Notes: generated from the sequence alone by a model not told the origin. 38,408 nucleotides of DNA from Xenorhabdus yunnanensis (GCF_028598805.1 NZ_JAQRFI010000044.1:1-38408); one strand, 5' to 3'. Positions 23,623 to 32,539 are shown, numbered from the stretch's first letter. Made by a program: numbers and translations.

Positions 23623-25422
23623 GTGAGTAATAATATTAAAGAATTCAAAGAACGTCAGAACGACGTGAACGAACGCGCTGCGCAAGTCCTTTCGTTTGCA
23701 GCTCATGCACAATTCAAGGACGGTTTGTTCATAGAAGATCCACAAGAACGTTACGATAGTATTTTGGAGGCGGCTAAAACTGTCCCTATGTTTGATGGTA
23801 TAAACCCTGAATATGTCGGACAAGTTGCCAGCGCTTGGGCTGATAGTTTAGCTGAATACAGTGATCGCAACGGTCATTACCCATCATCTGAAATTCTCGC
23901 CAACTGCCATCATGCGTGTGAGCGTTTGATTTTAGAAGCAGCGGCAGAAAAACATGAGGGTGTTGGTGCTGCCATGTTCGAAAGTGTTAAAGCTGATATG
24001 TCTACCAGTGATGGTGTGATGCGTCAGGCTCTTTTTGCTGCACTCATTTTACCTACAGCGTTAGGTGCCGCCACAGGTGATGTTTGTACTTTCGTACCAT
24101 GCGAACGTGACGAATCAATCGTATATGAAGTTTTCAACGTAGCTGGCACTAAATTTGGCTCCTATAACATCGGTGATGAACTGAATATGCAGTCGGCCGG
24201 TGTTTACTCACAAATGAGTCGCACATATATTTTTCCTGAGTCACAGCAACCTGACGGCACTAAAAAAACATTCAAATTTAAGTTGGCTGAAACTCAAGAA
24301 GGTCAGGCGATGCCTATCCGCGCTGGCCGTACGGTTTTGATGATTAACCGCAAACGTTCTGACCATGATAACAGATCGGGCAAGGTTTACTTTGATAGCC
24401 AAGATCATTCAGGAATTACTCATTCGGTCACCGGAACCATTGATTACTCCAAAGGCGAAATCATTGTTGAATTTAATGGCAAGGATGTGCCAGCAAAAGG
24501 TACTGAACTCGCTGTTGCTCTCGAAATTGATATTGAGAAAAAAGCCGACCTGATCCCGTTGATTAACCACGGAATGCGTAAATGGACTGTGGTTCCGTCC
24601 CAATATGTGCTCGCAGCCGAACACACTATCCAATCTTTAATGGATGCTAAACGTGAATTCGGTCTGGATTTGGCATCAATGCAATTCTCAGCCGTGCGTA
24701 ATTGGCTGTCTCATGAAATTGACATGATGCGTCTTCGTAAGATCGTGTTCCATACTATCTATGGTAGTGAATTCGATATAGCGTTGCCAACCACACAACA
24801 ATGGGGTTCATACGTTGCGCTGCTGAAATCGGCAATCACAAACGAATCAACCAAAATGACTAACCGTACTAAAAAAACGGGTATTCGCGGTGGGTTTGCT
24901 GGTGGTGGTGCTGCTAATTTCATTAAATCAATGCCGGAAACGTACTTTAAACCTGCTGACGGTTATGTCCAATCTCCACGCATTCAATTCATCGGTACGC
25001 TGTTTGGCGTGTATCGTATTTTTGAAGTGCCGGATGCCGTCTGTGAGCAACTGTCTAGCGAAGGTTGTGAATTCGCTCCAAACGACATTTTTTTCTACGG
25101 GCGTGGTGACAATATCGGAGATGCCGGTTTAGTTGCCGGTGATGCTATCCCTGCAATTCCATTTATTCATCCAACCACCACTTCGCTGATCAATCGCACT
25201 ACATTGTGGGGTTCATCTGTAAATGAGATTCACCCTAGAAATGGCGAAAAATATTTCACAAAACTCACACTGACTAATACCAAGATCGGTGCTATCGACA
25301 TGCTCACCGGAAAACTCATTGCGGGTGAAAATTCTCATGACGCTGGGGGGCTTAGTGAAGAACAAACGAGTTCGACCTCTAAAAAAGATGACGAAAAAAA
25401 GAACGAAACAAAAAATAATTAA
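23623..25422 (+). CDS. Putative major capsid protein, 599 aa
   Basis: Start is GTG with AAAAGGG upstream. The N-terminal 130 residues are helical and charged and end near ALFAALILPTALGAATGDVC, followed by mixed strands. The C-terminal block (RIQFIGTLFGVYRIFEVPDA, DIFFYGRGDNIGDAGLVAGD, IPAIPFIHPTT) has the style of a gp23-like HK97-fold capsid with its P-domain end. It is followed directly by the tail sheath gene. If correct, the element makes heads and is not a pure tailocin. A very Lys/Glu-rich tail ends the protein. The assignment is by pattern and position. Confidence 0.6.
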   Translation: MSNNIKEFKERQNDVNERAAQVLSFAAHAQFKDGLFIEDPQERYDSILEAAKTVPMFDGINPEYVGQVASAWADSLAEYSDRNGHYPSSEILANCHHACERLILEAAAEKHEGVGAAMFESVKADMSTSDGVMRQALFAALILPTALGAATGDVCTFVPCERDESIVYEVFNVAGTKFGSYNIGDELNMQSAGVYSQMSRTYIFPESQQPDGTKKTFKFKLAETQEGQAMPIRAGRTVLMINRKRSDHDNRSGKVYFDSQDHSGITHSVTGTIDYSKGEIIVEFNGKDVPAKGTELAVALEIDIEKKADLIPLINHGMRKWTVVPSQYVLAAEHTIQSLMDAKREFGLDLASMQFSAVRNWLSHEIDMMRLRKIVFHTIYGSEFDIALPTTQQWGSYVALLKSAITNESTKMTNRTKKTGIRGGFAGGGAANFIKSMPETYFKPADGYVQSPRIQFIGTLFGVYRIFEVPDAVCEQLSSEGCEFAPNDIFFYGRGDNIGDAGLVAGDAIPAIPFIHPTTTSLINRTTLWGSSVNEIHPRNGEKYFTKLTLTNTKIGAIDMLTGKLIAGENSHDAGGLSEEQTSSTSKKDDEKKNETKNN

Positions 25423-25438
25423 TTGAATATCATTAATT

Positions 25439-25460
25439 ATGGTGCCAGAAATGGCACCAT
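25439..25460 (+). promoter_or_regulatory. Hairpin between capsid-like and sheath genes
   Basis: ATGGTGCC, loop AGAAAT, GGCACCAT, with the ribosome site AAAGG just after. No T-run, so it probably acts in mRNA processing or differential expression. Confidence 0.5.
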
Positions 25461-25472
25461 AAAGGATAAAAA

Positions 25473-27050
25473 ATGAATAAAATTCCTTTAGCCATCGGTC
25501 AAGCCACCGGTGTTGCAATTATGCCGCCAAATGCGGATGCAACATTTACAAACGCGACTGGCGGATCATCCGTTTTTGCAGGTGTGGTTGTTGCCAAACG
25601 CGGTAAACCGAACACAGTACAGCTCGTCACACCAGATACATTGCAAAAAGTGTTAGGTGATCCAATCCACCCTCATTCTGGTCAATATTTTGAACCGTAT
25701 CGCCACGTATATCAGGCTCTAAATGGTGGTAATGGCTATGTGGTCCGCGTCGAAGCAAGAGGCATGAGAATTCCTGTACTCAGCGTGATTAAAGGTTTTG
25801 ACAAATTTGATCCGCCTAGTCTTTACGCCAGCGATGTTTCCTCAGATCATGAAATGAAAGCAGGTGAAAATTCTTTCTTCGAAATCTATGTTAACGATGG
25901 AGACGCATCCACCAATCGCAGATTATCTCTAATTGAGGATAAAGACAGGCAAGGGATGTATACACTCATCCTAAAAGAAGTTGATGATTTAGGTAAAAAG
26001 ATCACACTAGATACCATTCAGGTATCGTTTAAGCCTGAAGCTACCGATGACATGGGACAACCTGCTTACCTGCCTATTGCACTGGAAAACAATACGCATC
26101 GTCTACGCGCAGTTGTAGGGGGAATTATATCAAACCTGCCAGGTAATTACGGCGGGTTTGAAGATAAGCCGTTTGTTGGCGGTTATGACGGTGATATGGG
26201 CAATATTACCAGTCAAGCATATTCGAAAGCGATCAAAGCGCTTGGTGCTTCAATGGTGAATTACACTGCCATTTTGTCATTGGGTTGTTATGACGGTACG
26301 GCACTGTCTGAATTAGCAAAATTAGCTAATGATGTCCGTGTAGACATGTTTTGCGATTTACCACCGGCTTCTATGCCGTCTAAAGCGATTGAAGCGGCCC
26401 AAGAGCAGGGATTTGGTAGTTACGCACATGTTTGCCGTTACCATTTTCCCTACAGTTGCCGCGATGCTTTCTCCGGCGCACGAGTTGTTTATGGTTTATC
26501 TGGCGATGCGTTTACAGCTAAAGCCAAAGGGGTTGCGATGGTTTCAGATGTTGGTGGCTATCATCTATCACCAGCTGGACAATCACGCGGAGTACTTATC
26601 CGACAAAACATCAAGCCGTTACCTGCCGCTGCTGAAATTGATCACGAACTCTACGCGACTAATGGGATCAATACCGTTGGTTTTGCCTCAGATGGTTCTG
26701 TCATGATCGATGATGCACTCACCACTTACGCCAAGAAAAACTATTTCCGATTCCAGCATGTGAATAGCATTTTCAATGCCATTGCTCGCCTTGTTTATGA
26801 CATTGGAAACGCGTTGAAACATGAACCAGATGGCGTTACTCGGCGCGGCTTAGAAAGAGAAATCCCTAAGTTACTAGATCGGTTTGTTGCATCTGAAGCG
26901 CTCGTAGCACCACGTAATACCGCAGATGGCACCGCTCCATACGTTGTAACAGTAGTACAGGATGAATTTGATATGTGGCATGTCAAATACGCAGCTTGTC
27001 CAACAGGTGTATCACGCCGAATCGTAGCTGAGCCTGTGTTAATCCCGTAA
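25473..27050 (+). CDS. Contractile tail sheath protein, 525 aa
   Basis: Typical sheath layout. The N terminus is GGSSVFAGVVVAKRGKPNTV with VVRVEARG. A middle variable domain is followed by GALGASMVNYTAI-like strands, then the conserved C-terminal domain (MSDVGGYHLSPAGQSRGVLI, INTVGFASDGSVMIDDALTT, NYFRFQHVNSIFNAIARLVY). The C-terminal end interlocks subunits. Length is within the usual 400-700 aa. Contraction drives the tube through the envelope. Confidence 0.9.
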   Translation: MNKIPLAIGQATGVAIMPPNADATFTNATGGSSVFAGVVVAKRGKPNTVQLVTPDTLQKVLGDPIHPHSGQYFEPYRHVYQALNGGNGYVVRVEARGMRIPVLSVIKGFDKFDPPSLYASDVSSDHEMKAGENSFFEIYVNDGDASTNRRLSLIEDKDRQGMYTLILKEVDDLGKKITLDTIQVSFKPEATDDMGQPAYLPIALENNTHRLRAVVGGIISNLPGNYGGFEDKPFVGGYDGDMGNITSQAYSKAIKALGASMVNYTAILSLGCYDGTALSELAKLANDVRVDMFCDLPPASMPSKAIEAAQEQGFGSYAHVCRYHFPYSCRDAFSGARVVYGLSGDAFTAKAKGVAMVSDVGGYHLSPAGQSRGVLIRQNIKPLPAAAEIDHELYATNGINTVGFASDGSVMIDDALTTYAKKNYFRFQHVNSIFNAIARLVYDIGNALKHEPDGVTRRGLEREIPKLLDRFVASEALVAPRNTADGTAPYVVTVVQDEFDMWHVKYAACPTGVSRRIVAEPVLIP

Positions 27051-27069
27051 TCAAGTAGGTAACGAAAAA

Positions 27070-27786
27070 ATGAATAAAGGTATTTTCACACGCGGAACGC
27101 TACTTACTTCCCGTTTGAGTGCATTCGCAACACCAGTTGGTCAGGCAGCTATGATGGAGTCCAATCAGACTAAATCTGATAAACAAATGCCACCAACTGA
27201 AGATAAAAATAAATCAGAAGATATGCTGCTAGAAGCGGTATATAAAAAGGCGGGACAGGATTATCGTGGCATCGCGGCCGCATCTGTTATTGATTGGATC
27301 CAGAATGGTGAAGGCACATTTGATTCATTTGATGAATTCGCCCTTGGACTGTCTGATCTTGTACAAGATAGCGATGAAGAGCCAACCGATGAACAAATCG
27401 ACGACTACAACATGTGGTTAGGACTTATGGCGGATGCGGCAGTTTCAATGGGAGCAGATCAAAGCGACGTAACGGCAATGATCGACAATGCTGATGATGA
27501 CGCAGCGGATGCAGTCCTTTCTGCAATTGACGTTTCACCAGACGATGAAGACGACATTATTGCCGAATTTTCTGTCACTGGTGATATTGATGGGGCAATG
27601 ATGGAAGCAAGCATCAAAGTTGTACGCAATGGTGTAGTTAAACTGATCCGTAAGCAGCCTCGCCCACGTCGTTTAAGCGCGGCGCAAAAAAATGCGTTGA
27701 AAAAAGCACGAATGAAAGCCCAAACAGCGTCGGCCAAGAAAGCCCGTAAAAAATCCAACCTCGTACGTAAAAAACGCGGTTTGTAA
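27070..27786 (+). CDS. Probable scaffold or internal virion protein, 238 aa
   Basis: Highly bipolar. Residues 25-190 are strongly acidic (SEDMLLEAVYKKAG, DNADDDAADAVLSAIDVSPD), and residues 205-238 are a basic Lys/Arg tail (SAAQKNALKKARMKAQTASA, KKARKKSNLVRKKRGL). Such tails appear in virion proteins of large myophages and could bind capsid or DNA. Position after the sheath gene is unusual for a scaffold, so an internal or head-associated protein is also possible. No enzyme motif. Confidence 0.5.
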   Translation: MNKGIFTRGTLLTSRLSAFATPVGQAAMMESNQTKSDKQMPPTEDKNKSEDMLLEAVYKKAGQDYRGIAAASVIDWIQNGEGTFDSFDEFALGLSDLVQDSDEEPTDEQIDDYNMWLGLMADAAVSMGADQSDVTAMIDNADDDAADAVLSAIDVSPDDEDDIIAEFSVTGDIDGAMMEASIKVVRNGVVKLIRKQPRPRRLSAAQKNALKKARMKAQTASAKKARKKSNLVRKKRGL

Positions 27787-27791
27787 CAATG

Positions 27792-27819
27792 GCACCACCA
27801 GTCATTTAGCTGGTGGTGC
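27792..27819 (+). promoter_or_regulatory. Perfect 10-bp hairpin after the acidic/basic protein gene
   Basis: GCACCACCAG, loop TCATTTAG, CTGGTGGTGC, then AAGGGG as ribosome site for the gene at 27832. Like the hairpin at 25439 it contains GGTGC/GCACC and lies between late genes without a T-run. Confidence 0.55.
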
Positions 27820-27831
27820 AAGGGGAATTAC

Positions 27832-28407
27832 ATGATTTGTGGTGCGGTTATGCCGGACGGTATCAGTCCATTTCTAAAAGCGTTTATCACTAACGAAGAA
27901 TCGATGGTTGTAGGCTATATCGGTGATGGTGCTATGGCGACTTTGCAGGCCCTTTGGGAATCACCTTTCGAGAATGATTCTATTGGTTCGATGGCCGGTA
28001 CATCAACTATATCTAATGGTGTGCAGGCCATGACAGATAACACATCCATAACTCGTATTAATTCGTTAATGGTTTGGCAAGGACAAAAACCACCGCAAAT
28101 AACGCTACCGTTACACTTTATGGCGAAACAAGACGCTAAAGTTGAAGTTCAATCCGCGATCATGACGTTACTACAAATGGCGTCGCCTGAGCTTGGCGTT
28201 GCAATGCCAGGAGGAAGACGACCTGAGCCGGTTGTTCTCGATATAGGTAGGCGATTAAAACTCACTGATGTTGTTATTCAAGAAGTGAGTTTCGAATTGG
28301 ATGCACCTAAAACTGCTGAGGGGTATTACACACATAACACAGTGACGCTCTCGATCTCAGGTATGCAAGTACAAAATAGATCAGAAATCCCTTACATGTT
28401 TATTTGA
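27832..28407 (+). CDS. Tail tube-fold protein, baseplate-tube junction type, 191 aa
   Basis: The stretch INSLMVWQGQKPPQITLPLH, DAKVEVQSAIMTLLQMASPE and the final strands LTDVVIQEVSFELDAPKTAE, TVTLSISGMQ have the look of tube-initiator proteins of the gp48/gp54 kind, which start the tube on the baseplate. It lies between the sheath and the tube genes. Family call is by pattern. Confidence 0.5.
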   Translation: MICGAVMPDGISPFLKAFITNEESMVVGYIGDGAMATLQALWESPFENDSIGSMAGTSTISNGVQAMTDNTSITRINSLMVWQGQKPPQITLPLHFMAKQDAKVEVQSAIMTLLQMASPELGVAMPGGRRPEPVVLDIGRRLKLTDVVIQEVSFELDAPKTAEGYYTHNTVTLSISGMQVQNRSEIPYMFI

Positions 28408-28419
28408 TGGAGTTAATCA

Positions 28420-28911
28420 ATGGCTGGTTTCAGTAATAGCAGAGCTAATAAAGCGTTTCTGAGGAAACGTTTTAACCAATCAAAAGCGGCGGGTGAGCGA
28501 CTCGTTGGCGCTGATTATTGGATGGTTATCAGAGGATACGAACATCTATCCATTCTTATTCGTACCACTCAGCTTGGTGAATTTACTCGTGAAGATGTCG
28601 AGGATTATGCACCTTCTGGCGTGAAAATAAATCAGCACGGTGTGTTTAGAAATCAGGGGGAATTTCAGTTTCAGTGTGCGGAAACGATTGAAGGGGATGT
28701 TTTAACCGCTGCAAAAGAATGGGTTTTGGAAAAGGTATATTTGGACATTGATATTTACTTAGCCAGTGAATCTAAAAATGGAGAATGGGGCAAACCAATT
28801 CGTACATATGAAATGGTTAAACTGTACTGCGACGCAGTTGATATGGCAGCTGAAGATGTTACTGCTATCGTTCGCCCGTCTATGCGTGCTGTGTATAACT
28901 GGCAGGAATAA
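28420..28911 (+). CDS. Tail tube protein, gp19-like, 163 aa
   Basis: Length equals T4 gp19 (163 aa). The order matches the tube beta-barrel: YWMVIRGYEHLSILIRTTQL, then EFQFQCAETIEGDVLTAAKE, and a final strand ending VYNWQE. Tube hexamers stack inside the sheath and carry DNA. The sheath-then-tube order is kept, with two genes between. Confidence 0.65.
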   Translation: MAGFSNSRANKAFLRKRFNQSKAAGERLVGADYWMVIRGYEHLSILIRTTQLGEFTREDVEDYAPSGVKINQHGVFRNQGEFQFQCAETIEGDVLTAAKEWVLEKVYLDIDIYLASESKNGEWGKPIRTYEMVKLYCDAVDMAAEDVTAIVRPSMRAVYNWQE

Positions 28912-28913
28912 TC

Positions 28914-29468
28914 ATGACACCTATGCAACTCTTAGATTCTGTTAAAACGCGATTCAGGCCGCTCCTTGTCGTTGAAGAAGACACGCTAAAAGGGATGCTT
29001 GTTAAGGCGCTTACAGAATATCAAGACCGCGCAGGGCTTATTAAACGGATTCATGTAGAGAAAGAGGCGGGGACTTCCCTGCCCTATCCTGATGACTATC
29101 TTGAGTTGATCCACATAATTGATAAACGTGGTTCACTCGTTTTTACTGAACCGTATAACGACGCTCTAACGCTCGATTTGATGGGAGACGAACTCTACCC
29201 CTTTACGCTCGTTTATCTCACAAATATACGGGATTGTGATTTAGATAATTGGGTTATTCCGCCTAGTATCTGTGGCGTACTAGAAAACTATCTTGAATGC
29301 CTGATCGATATTCAAAACACTGAACGTAAGCGGCGTGTATCTGTATCTGGCAAACTTGATGTTAGCCACCTTCCAGATGAACCAACGCTATATCAGCGTA
29401 AAATTGATCTTGAAGAAAAAATGTCTTCTAACAGAGCCATTATCACCGGCGCTAGCTTAATGCCGTAA
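28914..29468 (+). CDS. Head-tail connector or neck protein, 184 aa
   Basis: The start MTPMQLLDSVKTRFRPLLVV with LVKALTEYQDRAG, a strand block (LELIHIIDKRGSLVF), and a C-terminal helix (VLENYLECLIDIQNTERKRR) resembles small neck/connector proteins of myophages. It starts two bases after the tube gene. If correct, it argues for head attachment rather than a headless particle. Confidence 0.45.
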   Translation: MTPMQLLDSVKTRFRPLLVVEEDTLKGMLVKALTEYQDRAGLIKRIHVEKEAGTSLPYPDDYLELIHIIDKRGSLVFTEPYNDALTLDLMGDELYPFTLVYLTNIRDCDLDNWVIPPSICGVLENYLECLIDIQNTERKRRVSVSGKLDVSHLPDEPTLYQRKIDLEEKMSSNRAIITGASLMP

Positions 29469-29481
29469 GGATACAACAACG

Positions 29482-30201
29482 ATGGGGATCTTCAGCGGTG
29501 TGGGTAAAGAACTTGGCTACAACAATTTATCCAGCTTTGGTAAAGCCGCAAGCAACAATTTCATTAGCAAAGTTTTGGAGCGTTCAACCTCGATGCTATC
29601 CGGCAATTATGGCAGTGCCGGAAGACAAAGTACTGAAATTCGTAATGCGAAATCACTTGTCTACTCTGCCCTTCGTATTCGTTATGCACAAGGTTGGCAA
29701 TGGGCCATAGAAGCAGATGGGCTTAATGGTTTAGATATGTTTGCTAAAGATATCACTTATGACTCAATAACGATCGAAACAGAATCTAAACAGATAGGTG
29801 CTGTGGTTTTTAACAAACCAACACATAGAGAAGCTGGCACAATAACTATTACTGTTCGTGATTCCGAAGATGGCGCAATTGCGCGTTGGTTTGACGAAAG
29901 AGCAGATCGCGTAACAAATGGCGATGGGACTGTTAATATCCCTTCTCAATATGCTATGGGAATCCGTATATATCGTGTAATGCAAAGCGGCGGGATTGAA
30001 TTAGATAGCGAGTTTGACGTGTTCCCTACCTCTCGTGGAGAGACAACACGATCCCGTGATCAGGTGACAGAATTCCTCTCCTACCCACTGACATTTATTA
30101 AAACTTCATCTATTAAAACAACCAATTCATCAATCATTGGTGGAACACTAAGCAAAGCAACACATGATGCTGTTAGCTCTAATAATATTATTAAATTTTA
30201 A
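29482..30201 (+). CDS. Second tail tube-fold baseplate protein, gp48/gp54-like, 239 aa
   Basis: Residues 70-215 carry a clear tube-type domain: DMFAKDITYDSITIETESKQ, AGTITITVRDSEDGAIARWF, DGTVNIPSQYAMGIRIYRV and VTEFLSYPLTFIKTSSIK. The N-terminal 60 residues are Gly/Ser-rich and flexible. It probably forms one ring at the tube base. It follows the connector gene with a 13-base gap. Confidence 0.6.
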   Translation: MGIFSGVGKELGYNNLSSFGKAASNNFISKVLERSTSMLSGNYGSAGRQSTEIRNAKSLVYSALRIRYAQGWQWAIEADGLNGLDMFAKDITYDSITIETESKQIGAVVFNKPTHREAGTITITVRDSEDGAIARWFDERADRVTNGDGTVNIPSQYAMGIRIYRVMQSGGIELDSEFDVFPTSRGETTRSRDQVTEFLSYPLTFIKTSSIKTTNSSIIGGTLSKATHDAVSSNNIIKF

Positions 30202-30212
30202 ATGGGTTATGT

Positions 30213-31046
30213 ATGCAAATTCCTGATTTCCCCTTGCCCTCTAATCCAAATACAGAAGTTCGGTTCCGAATGCCTACAGTGGCCGATTCCATGTCATACA
30301 GTGGTGCCGATCCTGAGCAAGAAGAATCCCTGACAACACGATATTTGAATGAAATTCAGTGTGGAGAAAATAAATACGATGCTGAGCTTTGGACAGCGCA
30401 AGATCGTCGCACCGCATTATGGTGGATATTCTGCAACTCCAGAATAGATACTACATTAACCGTCTCTTATACGTGCTCTCATTGCAATGAAGAGCACTAC
30501 TACGACTACGACGCTAGAGAACTGGACATGACTGCTGGCGTACTCACTATTGAAGTGTTTGAAACTGTATCTATCCCGGTAAACGGTCATCCTCATAATT
30601 GGATACTGAAACCATTAGATGGTCGTGCAATGGAACACCTCGAAGCCGCTTGTAACAACCTACCACCATCCAGTGATCCTTCTCATAAAGAGGAAATAAT
30701 TAATATCAGGATTATGGAGTTAGCACACCAAGCTCATTTAAGTGAACAACCTGAAAATTTCATGAAGGCTGCCCAAATTCGTTACGAACTCATAAAGCAG
30801 ATGGCAGTTGATACAGAATTTTCACCTTTAGTTGCCAGTATTGAGCTAATGAACCGCCGACTAGCTCATGGACTCGCTATGCATATTGAAAAAGGCGCAG
30901 CCAATCTACTATTACCAAAACATCTCTGCCCTAATTCAGTTAAGGAGGGTACAGCCAGTCAATACACGCGGCTGTACACCCCATTTCGGAATCACAACTT
31001 CTTTCCAGACTTTAGATCTCAATGGATGGCTGGTATTAACAACTAA
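30213..31046 (+). CDS. T4 gp26-like baseplate hub assembly protein, 277 aa
   Basis: Helical protein with a zinc knuckle C88xxC91...H95 (TCSHCNEEHYYDYDARELD) and the PLDGRAMEHLEAA segment typical of the hub-assembly/chaperone group that precedes the tape measure in T4-like tails. The frame stops at 31044-31046, but a +1-frame continuation (TNLALYGNQPAGDIDRLPEW, MNESLEEKFKKN) runs on to 31155 and reads as real protein. That extension may be reached by frameshifting, or the gene has suffered an indel. Confidence 0.6.
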   Translation: MQIPDFPLPSNPNTEVRFRMPTVADSMSYSGADPEQEESLTTRYLNEIQCGENKYDAELWTAQDRRTALWWIFCNSRIDTTLTVSYTCSHCNEEHYYDYDARELDMTAGVLTIEVFETVSIPVNGHPHNWILKPLDGRAMEHLEAACNNLPPSSDPSHKEEIINIRIMELAHQAHLSEQPENFMKAAQIRYELIKQMAVDTEFSPLVASIELMNRRLAHGLAMHIEKGAANLLLPKHLCPNSVKEGTASQYTRLYTPFRNHNFFPDFRSQWMAGINN

Positions 31047-31155
31047 TCTTGCTCTCTACGGTAATCAACCCGCAGGTGATATAGACAGGCTACCTGAATG
31101 GCGAGCATTCAAAATGAATGAGTCGCTAGAAGAAAAGTTTAAGAAGAATACGTGA
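31047..31155 (+). other. Out-of-frame coding continuation of the gp26-like gene
   Basis: The 36 codons after the stop, in the +1 frame, encode LALYGNQPAGDIDRLPEWRA and a charged helix. There is no good start for them as a separate gene. Position right before the tape measure recalls tail-assembly chaperones made by frameshift. Confidence 0.4.
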
Positions 31156-31176
31156 TGGTGGATGGTGAAATAATAA

Positions 31177-31659
31177 ATGGTCAACACAGCATTAAAGCTA
31201 CAAGAGCAAGAACGCATTATCAATGCGATTGAAAAAGCCAGTAACGCAGAATTATCCGCTCTCGCGGATATACGCAATTTACTCAGTAAAAATAACAAGA
31301 TTAATGCTGATGACGATGGGTTAATTATCAACCGGCCATCACGTATACCGCAAATTTCAAAAAAAACTCAGCACAATACTCTTGGTTTAAAACTCATTGA
31401 GGCAAAAAAAATACCTCAAGAAAACTCACGTCAAATAAACGACATTCACAATACAAATGACCAGCAAATGAATGATATTCATCATTCAAATGAACACCAA
31501 ACAGTAGGAAAACCAAAACGCAAAGCAAACATCAAGCAAATAAACGACACTCACAATACAAATGACAGGCAAACGAATGATATTCATCATTCAAATGACG
31601 AGCAAATAACAAAAAAAAAAGAATGGCACAGACAGAATTCCAAATTCAGTCTCATTTAA
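31177..31659 (+). CDS. Tape-measure coding region, first segment (160 aa)
   Basis: Helical start (ALKLQEQERIINAIEKASNA) followed by an Asn/His-rich part with two copies of a 35-residue unit. Before its end lies a run of ten A (31611-31620). One base fewer there would join the frame to the next segment (reading KNGTDRIPNSVSFKSYLANK). I therefore read it as the N-terminal part of one long protein. As a separate small protein it would be unlike any family I know. Confidence 0.5.
   Translation: MVNTALKLQEQERIINAIEKASNAELSALADIRNLLSKNNKINADDDGLIINRPSRIPQISKKTQHNTLGLKLIEAKKIPQENSRQINDIHNTNDQQMNDIHHSNEHQTVGKPKRKANIKQINDTHNTNDRQTNDIHHSNDEQITKKKEWHRQNSKFSLI
31432..31606 (+). repeat. Two imperfect direct repeats, 105-bp period
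   Basis: About 70 bases from 31432 recur from 31537. They encode QINDIHNTNDQQMNDIHHSN and QINDTHNTNDRQTNDIHHSN. Each unit itself contains a half-repeat (NDIHNTND / NDIHHSND). Confidence 0.8.
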
Positions 31660-31666
31660 ATCATAT

Positions 31667-32539
31667 TTGGCAAACAAAAAAGCACTAAATGGAAATCAAA
31701 AAGAACTCGCATCTGTAGCAGCAAAAAATATCAAAACAGAGATTGATACTATCTCTACAACCCCTACACGCGACAATAAAGGTACAAAAACCGAACAACC
31801 CCGAACAGCGTCAGGCCGTTTCGCGTCAAAAGACAAAAGTGAATTACTCAAAGCAGATAAAACCCACCAACAAGAAAGAAAAGATAATGAAAAAATGCAG
31901 AAAGGGTTTCTGCGTAAACTCGGTGGAATTATTGGTCCGTCAAACAAAAGGCTGACTGAAACAGGGGATGGTAGCGCATTAGATGTCGTTGGTTCTGCTG
32001 GTGGCTCTTTCTGGAAGGCAGGGAAAGAGGCCGCGAACGTAACATCTAATGCAGTAAATAACGTTATTTCACTGCATGATTGGGTTAAAGGTCAGCGCAA
32101 GGAAACTAAACCCGCAATAAAACAAGCGTCCGTCACAAGTCCATCTATTCCGGTCCCAACATTAGGTAACGAAAAACAGACAAAATCAGCAAAAGAATTC
32201 GCGGAACAAGGCCAAAACGAACAAACGAAAGCTATCCAAGAACAGACCAAACTAAATCAAGTTAATGATGAGAAAGTTATCAGTCTACTTGAAGATCTCG
32301 TTGATAAGAGTAAAGGGAAGAGTGGCGACAGCATTCTAGGGACACTCTTCAGCGCAATTGCTATAAAGGCTATCGGGAAAAAAATAGGCGGCAAGCTGGG
32401 TGCTGCGATTTTGTCTGCGTTGTCCCTGGGTAAAATAAAATCACTATTATCCAGATCCAGTGGCACTAATGGCAATGGTATTGATATTGACCGACGCAGC
32501 GAAAAGAAAATAAAAAAACAAAAAATAAAAAAGGTTTAA
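31667..32539 (+). CDS. Tape-measure coding region, second segment (290 aa)
   Basis: The first possible start is TTG 31667 and has no clear ribosome site, so this is unlikely to be an independent gene. It is Lys/Thr/Gln-rich and helical with one hydrophobic stretch (GTLFSAIAIKAIGKKIGGKL to ALSLGKIKSLL, about 226-263). The frame ends at TAA 32537, directly after the slippery heptamer A AAA AAG (32527-32533). A -1 slip enters the third segment. Confidence 0.6.
   Translation: MANKKALNGNQKELASVAAKNIKTEIDTISTTPTRDNKGTKTEQPRTASGRFASKDKSELLKADKTHQQERKDNEKMQKGFLRKLGGIIGPSNKRLTETGDGSALDVVGSAGGSFWKAGKEAANVTSNAVNNVISLHDWVKGQRKETKPAIKQASVTSPSIPVPTLGNEKQTKSAKEFAEQGQNEQTKAIQEQTKLNQVNDEKVISLLEDLVDKSKGKSGDSILGTLFSAIAIKAIGKKIGGKLGAAILSALSLGKIKSLLSRSSGTNGNGIDIDRRSEKKIKKQKIKKV
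32527..32533 (+). promoter_or_regulatory. Candidate -1 programmed frameshift site A AAA AAG
   Basis: In the zero frame the codons are ATA AAA AAG GTT TAA. Tandem slippage by -1 reads AAA AAA GGT TTA and continues in the open 801-aa frame. A second heptamer, A AAA AAA, lies at 32512-32518 in the same frame. A hairpin (CAGC/GCTG with AACC/GGTT inside, about 32566-32595) follows but is 33 bases away, farther than the usual 5-9. No upstream Shine-Dalgarno-like stimulator was seen. Confidence 0.55.

Noticed and set aside
27459-27821. 120-aa minus-strand ORF opposite the acidic/basic virion protein
   Set aside because: Its Ala/Phe-rich sequence is the mirror of Lys/Arg-rich codons.
31432-31606. 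Possible CRISPR-like array
   Set aside because: Only two units, inside a reading frame, with no spacer pattern.
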